Below, one piece after another: positions 1 through 8,262 of a DNA stretch of 34,358 nucleotides. The notes below the pieces were generated by a model that did no database searches, was not told where the DNA came from, and was given only the letters and a program-made list of their open reading frames with translations. Source of the stretch: an uncultured Bacteroidia bacterium (lineage in GTDB: Bacteria > Bacteroidota > Bacteroidia > Bacteroidales > F082). Within the stretch, counting starts at the first letter, position 1. The number at the start of each line of letters is the position of its first letter. The DNA lies in NCBI GenBank assembly GCA_913009755.1, contig CAJVWU010000044.1, positions 1 through 34,358 on the forward strand, given 5' to 3'. The position numbers and the translations under genes were made by a program.

Positions 1-105
1 AAAGCTGAAGCTCTTAATCAGAATCTACAACGTTTTATCAATGTTAATTATGGGGCAAGAAATTCAGACTTTTTCCTCTATAGGGTCAAGATTCATTTTG
101 CTTAG
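1..105 (+). CDS. Transposase C-terminus (ISL3/ISAon1-like), cut by window edge
   Basis: The first frame is open from the window edge to a TAG at 103-105 and gives the last 34 residues of a protein. The pattern A-E-A-L-N-x-x-L-Q-R-F followed by Y-G-x-R-N-x-D-F-F-L-Y-R resembles the extreme C-terminus of DDE transposases of the ISL3/ISAon1 type common in Bacteroidetes, where an Asn-containing helix is followed by a conserved G-x-R-x-x-x-F-F-L-(F/Y)-R block. The catalytic residues lie outside the window. The element should end within a few tens of bases after the stop, so its right end falls close to the start of the truncated secreted-protein gene that follows. The family call is from memory of the C-terminal pattern only. 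Confidence 0.55.
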   Translation, partial: KAEALNQNLQRFINVNYGARNSDFFLYRVKIHFA

Positions 106-130
106 CGCATCAAAATAGGAATTAGCCGAT

Positions 131-1057
131 TTGTTACTAATTCGTCGTTATGGTATTTATCAGGACATACTTAAACTCATTAAAACCGATTCACTGGGAA
201 ATATAATTTGGAAAACCGGAGTGGGAGGGAATACTGATTTAATACAAATTAATGAAAACGAAATCGCTCTTACAGGATTTTCATTTGTTGATCAACCGGA
301 ACCGGAATTTGATGATTTAATGTGGCCTACATTGGAGATTTATGATTTTACAAATGGTGAAAATACATTTTATTATCCTTTTCAGTACATGAACTGGGCG
401 CAGGGTAAATCTTTAACTTATGACGGTTCTTATTTTTATATGTTAACGGATAACCCTGATTATGCTATTTCAAAACTATATTATTCTGATACAATCTGGA
501 CAAGAAAATATCCGGATGATCTGATTTTGAATTCAATTTGTATTACAGATGAGAATTTTTTAGTAACAACAGGATCTTATCTGAATAATCTAATGATTTT
601 CACTCTCTCTCCAGAAGGAGACTCTGTTTCAATGTACTTAAAGAATGAATTTCAGGTGCAGTCGGGATTAAAAATGATAATTGATAATGATAGTTTAGTC
701 TTAATTGGAAATGCCGGAACCAATAATCCAATTAGTTTAAACATCTATTTTTTGAAAATGCCAATAAGTTATTTATTAACCGGAATAAATCAAATTAATG
801 CAACGAAAAAAAATGCAGTTAATGTTTATCCAAATCCGTTCCACAATCAGATTAACATTCATTTTTCGGAAAATATTGATGATCAACTATACATCCAATT
901 ATATAATATTCAAGGCATTATTGAAAATAAATTTATGGTTGAATCACATGAAGGTACAATATCGTTAAATAGTTCACAACTGAAACCAGGATTATATTTT
1001 GTATCAATCTCTTCCAAAGAGAAATATTTTTGTACTACAATGATAATTAAAAATTAG
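131..1057 (+). pseudogene. Type IX secreted protein with type A sorting domain, 5'-truncated
   Basis: The frame encodes about 308 residues and ends with a typical type A C-terminal sorting domain (about residues 219-308): the VYPNPF motif at 232-237, a beta-rich stretch, and a G-L-Y-F-V-S strand near the end. Such domains direct export by the type IX system and cell-surface attachment or release. The N-terminal part has a repeated-looking 'IKTDSLGNIIW' blade motif of the kind found in beta-propeller-like surface proteins. There is no signal peptide, which this export route requires, and the only upstream start is a TTG at 131 just after a TAG at 116-118. The transposase tail ends 25 bases upstream. 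I infer that the insertion sequence has removed or displaced the 5' part and that the remaining gene is not exported. Base composition is AT-rich compared with the metabolic genes that follow. Confidence 0.7.
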
Positions 1058-1205
1058 ATCCTAACGGGGACTTTAGCACCAATACCTTCAGAGTGAATTT
1101 TAAAAATGGTCTCAACCATCAAACCATTACCTTTCCCTTATTTTAGAAAGCATGTAAATTTAATTCAGGGCTTTGATAAATATCTTTTAATTCGTTTGAA
1201 AAATG

Positions 1206-1213
1206 TACTTTTG
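1206..1213 (+). promoter_or_regulatory. Candidate -7 promoter box for the aminotransferase-pckA pair
   Basis: TACTTTTG matches the Bacteroidetes -7 consensus TAnnTTTG. It lies 63 bases before the ATG at 1277. No clear TTTG -33 box is seen at the usual distance. The 1058-1276 gap otherwise holds no gene; a short open frame running from 1057 to a TAG at 1144 has no start and no recognised homology. Confidence 0.45.
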
Positions 1214-1276
1214 ACATTTAAAATTTTCCCCGGGTTCCGTATCCGGGTTGTTTCATTTTAAACTAAACTTAAACAA

Positions 1277-2494
1277 ATGAGTATAAGTATAATAGGCAGG
1301 TCGATCACTGAATCGGCCACGCTAAAGTTAAACGAAACTTTTGGTATTTTAAAAGCCAAAGGTGAGCCGGTGATCCATCTCGGTGGTGGTGAGCCGAAAA
1401 GCAAAGCACCCATTGATGCCATCACGGCCATCGCTTCACACCTGATTACGGGTGAGGTACGATATGCCCCTGCCGACGGGACCATTGATATGAAAAAAGC
1501 GGTTATCCGTTACACAATGGATCATTATGGCCGGCAGGTGGAACCTGAGAATGTTATTGTTTCCAGTGGCGCCAAGCAAGCACTGATGGTTGCCTTGCAA
1601 GCTATTCTTGACCCACAGGATGAAGTCATTTTCCCGGCACCTTACTGGGTTTCTTATCCTGAAATGGTTAAACTTTGCGGTGCCGTTCCTGTTCCGGTAA
1701 CTCCCGAAGACGGGACTTTTACACCCCGCTTGCAGGATATTGAGCAAAACGTAACTTCTTATACCAAAGCCATCATCATCAACAGTCCGAACAACCCGTC
1801 CGGCGCTGTTTATCCGGAGTCGTTTATCAGGGATATCGTTGAGTTTTGTGAGAAAAAAAGTATTTATCTCATCATGGACGATATCTATCAGTTGCTGGTT
1901 TACAACGGTGTGAAAGTGGCCAATCCGTTTGACTACGTGAAAGATTTCAGCGACAACTCCAAACTGATTATTATCAACGGCGTTTCAAAAGCGTATGCCA
2001 TGACCGGTTTTCGTATCGGCTGGGCCATCGGCAACAAAAAACTCATTGAAGTGATGGCCAATATCCAGGGGCATCAGACATCGGGACCGTCAGTGTTGTT
2101 ACAGAAAGCAGCCATCGGGGCCATCAACGGCGTGCAGTCAGGCATACAAAGCCTGAGAACCACCCTTGAAAACAACCGCAAGGTATTGGTGGAACAACTT
2201 AATGCTTTTTCCGGGATTCACCTGCTGCCCCCTGACGGCACCTTTTACACTTTTGCCGATTTCAGGGCTTATGAAAAAGACTCCACCAAATTGTCGAATC
2301 TCCTGCTTGAAAAAGTAAGGGTTTTAACCATGCCCGGTGTGGAATTCGGAATGGAAGGATTTCTGCGGATATCTTTCTGTGGCTCCATCAAGGACATTAC
2401 CGAAGGGATTGAAAGAATGAAGTGGGCCATTGACCCCGATTCACCCAACGAACTATACATCGGTGAAAGAAAACTGGTCAGGGACTGGAATTAA
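1277..2494 (+). CDS. Pyridoxal-phosphate aminotransferase, aspartate aminotransferase family
   Basis: This 405-residue fold-type I aminotransferase transfers an amino group between an amino acid (probably aspartate) and 2-oxoglutarate in the cytoplasm. The sequence shows the cofactor-phosphate segment SSGAKQAL (96-103), the ring-stacking aromatic region PYW (122-124), the NSPNNPSG motif (169-176), the Asp that holds the pyridine nitrogen (D201 or D202 in MDDIY), the Schiff-base lysine K238 in SKAYAMTGFRIGW and the substrate carboxylate arginine R364 in FLRISF. Length is normal for subgroup I-gamma. The ATG at 1277 is preceded by an AT-rich leader with a -7 box. The stop is 42 bases before pckA on the same strand, so the two are probably cotranscribed and both act on oxaloacetate. 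Substrate preference cannot be read from sequence; a branched or aromatic amino acid enzyme is possible. Confidence 0.9.
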   Translation: MSISIIGRSITESATLKLNETFGILKAKGEPVIHLGGGEPKSKAPIDAITAIASHLITGEVRYAPADGTIDMKKAVIRYTMDHYGRQVEPENVIVSSGAKQALMVALQAILDPQDEVIFPAPYWVSYPEMVKLCGAVPVPVTPEDGTFTPRLQDIEQNVTSYTKAIIINSPNNPSGAVYPESFIRDIVEFCEKKSIYLIMDDIYQLLVYNGVKVANPFDYVKDFSDNSKLIIINGVSKAYAMTGFRIGWAIGNKKLIEVMANIQGHQTSGPSVLLQKAAIGAINGVQSGIQSLRTTLENNRKVLVEQLNAFSGIHLLPPDGTFYTFADFRAYEKDSTKLSNLLLEKVRVLTMPGVEFGMEGFLRISFCGSIKDITEGIERMKWAIDPDSPNELYIGERKLVRDWN

Positions 2495-2536
2495 AAATAT
2501 AACCTGGTTTAGATTAACAATGATAATATATTAAAT

Positions 2537-4192
2537 ATGAAATATCTGGAATTTGATACACCGGCGATAAAACACGCAAAAGAATTCAAGTCGGACTATG
2601 GCCTCAAAAACCATGGCCTTACTTACCTTGATACAGTTTACTGGAACCTGCCCACACCGGCATTGGTGGAAGAAGCTGTTTTTCGTGGTGAAGGCAAACT
2701 GGTCAATGGCGGGGCTTTCCATGTTTATACAGGAAAATGGACCGCACGTGCTGCCAACGACAAATATTTTGTCCGTGAAGAAAGTACCGAAGACAAAATT
2801 GACTGGGGTGAATACAACCGTCCCATGACGCCCGAAAAGTTCAACGGCCTTTTTGCCCGCCTGCAGTCTTACTGGCAGGGGGAAGAGCTTTTTGTACAGG
2901 ATGTTTATGCCGGTGCCCATCCCGAATACAGGCTGCCGGTACGTGTGATCTCCGACAAAGCCTGGAGTGCCCATTTTGCCCGTAACATGCTGCAAACAGA
3001 AAATGACCTGGCCAAATTAAAACAGTTTGTCCCTGAATTTACGGTGATGGTGGCCCCGAAATTTAAAGTGGACCCGCGTATTGACGGGACCCTGAGTGAA
3101 ACAGCCATCGTCATTAACTTTGCCCAGCGGCTGGCCATTGTTGCCAACTCGGAATACGCCGGTGAGATCAAGAAAACCATTTTCACCATCATGAATTTCC
3201 TGATGCCGCTGAGGGATGTGATGTCCATGCACTGTTCGGCCAACGTGGGCAAGAAAAACGATGTGGCCTTGTTTTTTGGATTGAGTGGAACGGGTAAAAC
3301 CACGTTGTCAGCCGATCCGAAACGCCGCCTTATCGGTGATGACGAACACGGCTGGAGTGATGATGCCGTTTTCAATTATGAAGCCGGTTGTTATGCCAAA
3401 GCCATCCGCCTGAATGAGGAAGCCGAACCAGAAATTCATGCCTGTACCTCCAAGTTCGGGACAATCCTTGAAAATGTAATTTTTGACCCTGCTTCGCGTC
3501 AGATTGACCTCGACGATGAACGCATTACCGAGAACACAAGGCTTTCCTACCCGCTGGAATATATTCCCAATGCGGTTCCCGAAAAAATGGTTTACAGCCA
3601 ACCGAAGAACATTGTGTTCCTGACTGCCGATGCGCAGGGGGTTATGCCACCCATTGCCCGGCTCGACATGAACCAGGCCATTTATCATTTTATCAGTGGC
3701 TATACTTCCAAAATTGCCGGAACCGAACTGGGGCTGGGTATTGAACCCGAGATTACTTTCAGCGCCTGTTTCGGAGCGCCGTTTATGGTACACCATCCTT
3801 ATTTTTATGCCAACCTGCTGCGTCAGAAAGCTGAAAAATCCGGAGCACGGATATGGCTGGTGAATACCGGATGGGTAGGCGGTAAATTCGGTGTGGGGAA
3901 ACGGATTTCCATCCGCCATACCCGTAATATGCTGAATGCTGCCCTGGATGGCAAACTCGACCATGTGGAATACCGGAAAGACAAACTTTTTGGTTTCAAC
4001 ATTCCAACGAGTTGTCCGGGCGTACCCGATGAAGTTTTTGAACCTTCCAATGCCTGGGGGAACAAAGATGATTACTGGAAAAAGTATGACGCCCTGGTTT
4101 CGAGATACATTGAAAACTTCAAACTGTATGCCAGCCATGTGCCTGACGAAGTGAAAAACGCCGGGCCGCACAGGTTGAGGGATTTGAAGTAA
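2537..4192 (+). CDS. pckA: Phosphoenolpyruvate carboxykinase (ATP)
   Basis: The enzyme interconverts oxaloacetate plus ATP with phosphoenolpyruvate, CO2 and ADP. In succinate-forming Bacteroidetes it usually runs towards oxaloacetate, conserving ATP. The 551-residue product has the kinase-1a P-loop GLSGTGKTT (248-256), the metal-binding DDEHGWS segment (268-274), the conserved NSEYAGEIKK region (from 204) and the C-terminal NTGWVGG and RISIRHTR segments. Length is close to the 530-550 residues usual for the ATP-type family. No residue of the core motifs appears missing. It follows the aminotransferase after 42 bases without an obvious promoter of its own and is closed by a strong intrinsic terminator, so a two-gene operon is likely. 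It is cytoplasmic. Confidence 0.97.
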   Translation: MKYLEFDTPAIKHAKEFKSDYGLKNHGLTYLDTVYWNLPTPALVEEAVFRGEGKLVNGGAFHVYTGKWTARAANDKYFVREESTEDKIDWGEYNRPMTPEKFNGLFARLQSYWQGEELFVQDVYAGAHPEYRLPVRVISDKAWSAHFARNMLQTENDLAKLKQFVPEFTVMVAPKFKVDPRIDGTLSETAIVINFAQRLAIVANSEYAGEIKKTIFTIMNFLMPLRDVMSMHCSANVGKKNDVALFFGLSGTGKTTLSADPKRRLIGDDEHGWSDDAVFNYEAGCYAKAIRLNEEAEPEIHACTSKFGTILENVIFDPASRQIDLDDERITENTRLSYPLEYIPNAVPEKMVYSQPKNIVFLTADAQGVMPPIARLDMNQAIYHFISGYTSKIAGTELGLGIEPEITFSACFGAPFMVHHPYFYANLLRQKAEKSGARIWLVNTGWVGGKFGVGKRISIRHTRNMLNAALDGKLDHVEYRKDKLFGFNIPTSCPGVPDEVFEPSNAWGNKDDYWKKYDALVSRYIENFKLYASHVPDEVKNAGPHRLRDLK

Positions 4193-4210
4193 TTTATTTT
4201 GTTCATCATG

Positions 4211-4248
4211 AAAGCCCTCTTGTTTTTCAGCAAAAGGGCTTTTTTTTT
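4211..4248 (+). terminator. Intrinsic terminator of pckA
   Basis: An 8-bp perfect stem, AAAGCCCT (4211-4218) against AGGGCTTT (4235-4242), is followed by an uninterrupted T run to 4248. It begins 18 bases after the pckA stop codon. Confidence 0.9.
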
Positions 4249-4260
4249 CATTTCTATGCG

Positions 4261-4268
4261 TATATTTG
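4261..4268 (+). promoter_or_regulatory. Candidate -7 promoter box for the HTH-methyltransferase remnant
   Basis: TATATTTG is a full match to TAnnTTTG, about 33-39 bases before the ATG codons at 4301 and 4307, directly after the pckA terminator. Confidence 0.5.
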
Positions 4269-4300
4269 CTGTGTAAACTTGTATAAGGTTGTTTAATGTT

Positions 4301-5078
4301 ATGATTATGGAAAAGTACATTAATGTAAGTCAGGCAGCAAAGCTTATTGGTGTAAGTGCTGAAACATGAAGGCGTTGGAATAAGTCAGTCAAATTTGAAA
4401 GTATTCGGCATCCGATTAATAATTACAGGGTTTACCCTGAGAGTAAGTTATTGTCTTTGGCTGGGGAGTTACAACTTGAAATACGTTATAATAATACGAA
4501 TATATTGCAAGTGGTTGGTCTGGTATTATCGGAATAAAGGTAATTTAGGTAATGATTGGGGGCGTTCACATGAAAGTATTTTACATTTTAGAAAAAGCCG
4601 GGATTTTATTTTCAATATGGATGAAGTAAGGATTCAATATAACAATCATACACTTAAATATCCTGCCAGGAAACAAGCTGAATCTTCCCGGTTTTCAAAC
4701 GGAAAAAAGAAGGAATTTGAGTGGACACCTAATCCCTTGGGAGCCAAACCTAAAGATGTATTCGAGATTCCAACAATATCAAATGGTTCATGGGAGAAAA
4801 CAATTCATAAAACACAAAAACCGGTTGAGTTGTTGAGAAAAATAATACTCGCATCGTCTAATAAGGAAAGCTTGATTCTTGATCCATTCGGTGGCTCAGG
4901 TACTACCTATGCCGTTGCAGAAGCATATAAACGAAGGTGGATTGGAACCGAATTAGAGAAAGAATATTGCTTGTTGATCAGGGACAGGATATCCGATCAA
5001 AATCAGTTGGAAAGAATTTTATCTTGCAAAGATGAAAAAGATTCTCAAAAAAGAAGATCAAAATTAAGGGGAACGTAA
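4301..5078 (+). pseudogene. HTH-fused DNA methyltransferase (beta-class), broken
   Basis: The remnant has two parts. From ATG 4301 or 4307 the frame encodes a MerR/excisionase-like helix-turn-helix (VSQAAKLIGVSAET, a stop, then RRWNKS and HPINNYRVY). The TGA at 4367-4369 falls where this domain normally has a Leu before Arg-Arg-Trp, so a point mutation is the simplest explanation. This frame ends at 4537. From about 4500 a different frame, open to 5078, encodes the second half of an amino-methyltransferase: WYYRNKGNLGNDWGRSHESI, a target-recognition stretch, THKTQ-like KTIHKTQKPVELL and the cofactor motif DPFGGSGTT. That order (cofactor motif last) fits the beta class. The catalytic (D/S)PPY motif and surrounding region, roughly 100 residues, are missing, apparently by deletion near 4500. 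The gene converges on, and overlaps by 15 bases, the broken endonuclease gene, which marks a dead restriction-modification pair. Confidence 0.8.
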
Positions 5079-5954
5079 ATTCCAGATGTCATGAGTTACC
5101 AATTCGGAAAATGGCTTCATGTACTTATTAAAAGGTTCTTTAAAGACATTTGGTGGTGGGTCAAGATAATAAATACCTTCCAGTTCGGTTAAAAAATTGG
5201 AATAAACCATAAAAAGACCTGAAACCAAAGTGCAGCTTATTTTATTGCTTTCTTTTCTTTGAACATCGTTCAGAAAAATTCCTATTACTTTTTGGTCATG
5301 TTTTACAAAACGCTCAGGTAAAATTTTGTCAATAAACATTTTATCCATTCTGTCTTTTGAGGTTGTTTTTACCGAAACAACGATTTCTTTTTCATCAAGG
5401 TATTTATTGGTTGATTTAACAACTTTAAAAAGGCGATAAGATCAAATCATTCTCGCATTTGCACGTCTTTTCCCCTTCATCTGTTTGATAGGGAATTTGA
5501 AGGATGGTTTTCTTATTTGCAATACCCATTTCGGTAAAAACGGATTTTATTAATTCTTCAAATCTATTTCCAACATGCTTCCGGGCACTGTTTTGATTTG
5601 CCAATAAATCAAATCCAGCCCAATAGATTGCTGAATAGTGTATAATACGCTGTCAATTAACTCTTTTTCTGTATCATACCAATTGCTATTCCTGTTTTTC
5701 AATTTTTGAAATAATCTTTTGAATCCAGCAACCTTATTTTTAAAATCTGCCGGGGAATATATAAAAAGCCGTTGATTTATGGGTCTGATATACTTAGTTG
5801 TTTCTGCTATTAAAGAGGAATGGATTTTATAACCACTCTTTTCTTTGAAATCACTAAGAACATTGGGGAGATATTCTAAAACCCGTATGGTGATTTTTTC
5901 AAATTCCTGAATCGAGTTTTTTAGCTCCTGAAGATTTTTATCTAATGGGATCAT
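5064..5954 (-). pseudogene. Type II restriction endonuclease, two frameshifts
   Basis: Three minus-strand frame pieces join into one protein of about 295 residues if two single-base errors are repaired. The first piece starts at ATG 5954 and runs in frame to about 5602, where a missing G in a short G run (C run at 5601 on the plus strand) shifts the frame; the next piece reads NSARKHVGNRFEELIKSVF and onwards to CENDLILSPF. An extra base in the T run at 5427-5431 (A run on the plus strand) breaks it again; after that it continues as EIVVSVKTTSKDRMDKMF to the stop at 5064. Asp in ENDLIL plus SVK about 20 residues later looks like a PD-(D/E)XK nuclease centre. A Ser in place of the acidic residue recalls the CCGG-cutting NgoMIV/Cfr10I group, which is only a resemblance. 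The gene faces the methyltransferase remnant. Confidence 0.7.
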
Positions 5955-5957
5955 TAG

Positions 5958-5970
5958 TTTTTTTTTTTTT
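5958..5970. repeat. T13 homopolymer before the endonuclease start
   Basis: Thirteen consecutive T on the plus strand lie four bases upstream of the endonuclease ATG (as A13 in its message). The tract is flanked by ATTAG and CTAAT. Such runs mutate by slippage. No gene is seen between 5971 and 6043. Confidence 0.8.
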
Positions 5971-6043
5971 GCTAATTTGAAAACTTGCTATGAAAAATGT
6001 TATTTTAAATTCATTTTTTGCCTGTCGTATAACTTTTTTGTTC

Positions 6044-7492
6044 TTACCCCTTTTTATCATCTTTAAACCTTCTTATCCTTATGTTGAGGTAGGCAAAAAG
6101 TATGGTCATCAGTGGGCTGATCAGATTGAAAAAAGCATAAGGCAGGTAGGACAATGTGGGAACGCCCAAAACCCTTGATTGCGTTGCCCCGCCCGTATTC
6201 CAGGGTACCAGTACCGAGGTTACCGTACCGGCATCTTCCAGTGTACGGCTCAGCACTTCCGGTTTTAAACCGCGGTCTTTAAAAGCTTCATTGTACATTT
6301 CACCGGGAACGACAATGGAAATATACTGATCGGACGCCGTGATGTTGAAAAAGATACAACTCAGGGCTGTTGAAGTGATCAGGGAGCCATCGCTTTTAAT
6401 CAGTTTTAAAACCGACAGGGTGATCTTGCGCAACATGCCTGTGGATTCCATAATTCCGCCAAAAAACATGGCCGAAATGATTAGCCAGATGGTTTCAAGC
6501 ATGCCCGACATGCCCCCCGAAGTAAAAAGTTCGTTCATGGCCGGGTCCTGGGTGATGATGGCCGTGTGCCCGTAAATGGCTTTCATGACAACGATGTAAG
6601 AAACCGTGAAATAGTTTCCCTTTCCATCGTATAACCCCTCAATGATTTGAGGTTGGAAAATAACGGCAAAGACGGCACCCAGCACCACACCGATGGCAAG
6701 GGCCGGCAGGGGCGGAACTTTTTTGATGATCACGGCGAACAAAAAAAGCGGCACCAGAAACAACCAGGGGGTAATGTGAAAGGTGTTTTTAATAACCGCC
6801 TGCACAGCCACACCATGCGTTTGCACATCACCCGTATGGATTGAAAAGCCCATAATCAGAAAAATAAGCAGGGTTAAGGTCATGGAAGGAACGGTGGTGT
6901 ACATCATATAACGGATATGGGTAAACAGGTCGGTACCGGCCACGGCAGGGGCCAGATTGGTTGTATCGGACAGGGGGGACATTTTATCACCGAAATAAGC
7001 GCCCGAAACAATAGCCCCCGCCACAATGGCTTTGTCAATTCCCATGGCATCCCCAATGCCCAGCAGGGCCACGCCTATTGTGGCAATGGTTGACCATGAA
7101 CTGCCTGTGGCCAGCGAAACGATTCCGCTGATGACCACGGCGGCAAACAGGAAAATGGTGGGGTTTAAAACATCGAGGCCATAATAGATCAGTGCGGGGA
7201 TCACACCGCTGATCAACCAGGTGCCGGACAGGGCGCCAATCAGGAACAAAATTAAAATTGCCGGCATGGCTGTTCCGATGGTTTTGACAACCTGACTGCG
7301 CATTTCGGGCCAGGTATATCCCATCCGCAAGCCGATAATGCCGGCGAGGGCGGCGGCTGTCATCAGGGCGATCTGATTGGAGCCTTGCAGGGTATCCTTA
7401 AACAGGATAACGTTTAAACTCAGCAAGACAATCAAAAACACAATGGGAATGATTGCTTCAAAAAGTGTGGCCTGACGTTTTGTTTTTTGCAT
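6044..7492 (-). CDS. nhaC: Na+/H+ antiporter, NhaC family
   Basis: This is a 482-residue inner-membrane protein with about eleven to twelve hydrophobic segments, starting at residues 10-31 and ending near 460. The NhaC family exports Na+ in exchange for protons and helps in alkaline or saline conditions. The diagnostic stretch GAYFGDKMSPLSDTTNLAPA lies at residues 164-183 and contains the likely ion-binding acidic residues D169 and D176. Another conserved part is SLATGSSWSTIATIG (126-140). Length fits the family (450-500). The ATG at 7492 has a weak -7 box about 26 bases upstream. It stands alone: neighbours on both sides are AT-rich accessory genes. Some family members exchange malate and lactate instead, so substrate is inferred. 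Confidence 0.92.
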   Translation of the reverse strand: MQKTKRQATLFEAIIPIVFLIVLLSLNVILFKDTLQGSNQIALMTAAALAGIIGLRMGYTWPEMRSQVVKTIGTAMPAILILFLIGALSGTWLISGVIPALIYYGLDVLNPTIFLFAAVVISGIVSLATGSSWSTIATIGVALLGIGDAMGIDKAIVAGAIVSGAYFGDKMSPLSDTTNLAPAVAGTDLFTHIRYMMYTTVPSMTLTLLIFLIMGFSIHTGDVQTHGVAVQAVIKNTFHITPWLFLVPLFLFAVIIKKVPPLPALAIGVVLGAVFAVIFQPQIIEGLYDGKGNYFTVSYIVVMKAIYGHTAIITQDPAMNELFTSGGMSGMLETIWLIISAMFFGGIMESTGMLRKITLSVLKLIKSDGSLITSTALSCIFFNITASDQYISIVVPGEMYNEAFKDRGLKPEVLSRTLEDAGTVTSVLVPWNTGGATQSRVLGVPTLSYLPYAFFNLISPLMTILFAYLNIRIRRFKDDKKG

Positions 7493-7517
7493 AAAATCCC
7501 GTCATCAAATTCAAGGC

Positions 7518-7525
7518 GAAAGGTA
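7518..7525 (-). promoter_or_regulatory. Weak -7 box candidate for nhaC
   Basis: On the minus strand TACCTTTC matches seven of the eight positions of TAnnTTTG, 26 bases upstream of the nhaC ATG. Confidence 0.3.
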
Positions 7526-7581
7526 ATTATTTCTGATAAACGGTGTCAGACTTATTTTTTATATACATTGTTATGTGCTGA

Positions 7582-8259
7582 TTATTTTTTTATTATGCCA
7601 TATTTAGCATATTTTCTCCCTTTTTCTATTGCCCAAATAACATTGCCATAATCAAAATGCCAGTATTCCTTAGGATCAACTACAAAATCTTCTTTATCAA
7701 ATAGATTTATAAGCAATTCCCTGTTCTTTCTTACTTGTGGTGTAATATCGGGATGGAACGGATAGCAAGTTTTATTAAGTTCTAATTTTAGTCCGTCATT
7801 ATTTCCAAAGTCTATTACAGCATCTTTTTTTAAGTCATATATTAAAGCATCTACAGCCCCGCCGGTTGAGTGCATTGATTCCTCTTCCGGAGCAATGAAA
7901 TAAGAAACTATATTACTTATTTCTTCTAATGATTTATTGGGATACTCTTTTTTTATAATTTTAACCCTTCTGTCCCGTAAAAGTTTTTGATGTGCAAAAG
8001 ATCTCCATACAGAACGAATAATAAGTACTTTAGCTTGCTTGTCTAAAATTTTGCTTATGCGGCCTATTTTTTCAAAGACAGCTTTTCTGACCAGATATTT
8101 ATAATCTTTTTTAACAGATGGTTCAAACATTAAATTGAACCCGGATTCTTTCAGACTGATTAATGGAGAATTATCTTCTTTAATGATAATAGTTGGGATG
8201 AGTTGTTTTTGGAAACGGTCTAATCGTTCAACCAATTCGCAATATTCTTTTGCAGTCAT
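7582..8259 (-). CDS. M15-family D-alanyl-D-alanine dipeptidase (VanX/DdpX-like)
   Basis: The 225-residue product matches the zinc D,D-dipeptidase fold of peptidase family M15D, which cleaves D-Ala-D-Ala or related D-dipeptides. Visible catalytic features are the arginine segment RSVWR (82-86), the zinc ligands H130 and D137 in SMHSTGGAVD, and E198 and H201 in EYWHFDYG. No signal peptide is visible, so it probably works in the cytoplasm as VanX does. Length is slightly above VanX (202). It starts 3 bases after the racemase stop on the same strand, so the two form a tight operon. The pair suggests salvage or interconversion of D-amino acids, for example from peptidoglycan, but the true substrate is unknown. 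Unlike vancomycin clusters there is no D-Ala-D-Lac ligase or VanH nearby. The gene is clearly more AT-rich than nhaC and ppk1 around it, which suggests transfer. Confidence 0.85.
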   Translation of the reverse strand: MTAKEYCELVERLDRFQKQLIPTIIIKEDNSPLISLKESGFNLMFEPSVKKDYKYLVRKAVFEKIGRISKILDKQAKVLIIRSVWRSFAHQKLLRDRRVKIIKKEYPNKSLEEISNIVSYFIAPEEESMHSTGGAVDALIYDLKKDAVIDFGNNDGLKLELNKTCYPFHPDITPQVRKNRELLINLFDKEDFVVDPKEYWHFDYGNVIWAIEKGRKYAKYGIIKK

Positions 8260-8262
8260 AAG

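Noticed and set aside
33-42. Possible delta' Walker A defect as a sign of a broken holB (residues 33-40 of the protein)
   Set aside because: Delta' subunits normally lack a working P-loop, so this is expected and not a lesion.
3308-4171. Long minus-strand open frame inside pckA
   Set aside because: It lies entirely antisense to a strongly conserved enzyme, shows no domain and follows the codon pattern of the real gene.
5990-6178. Small plus-strand frame opposite the nhaC end
   Set aside because: Two thirds of it is antisense to the nhaC C-terminus and there is no recognisable domain; its first residues are only hydrophobic by composition.
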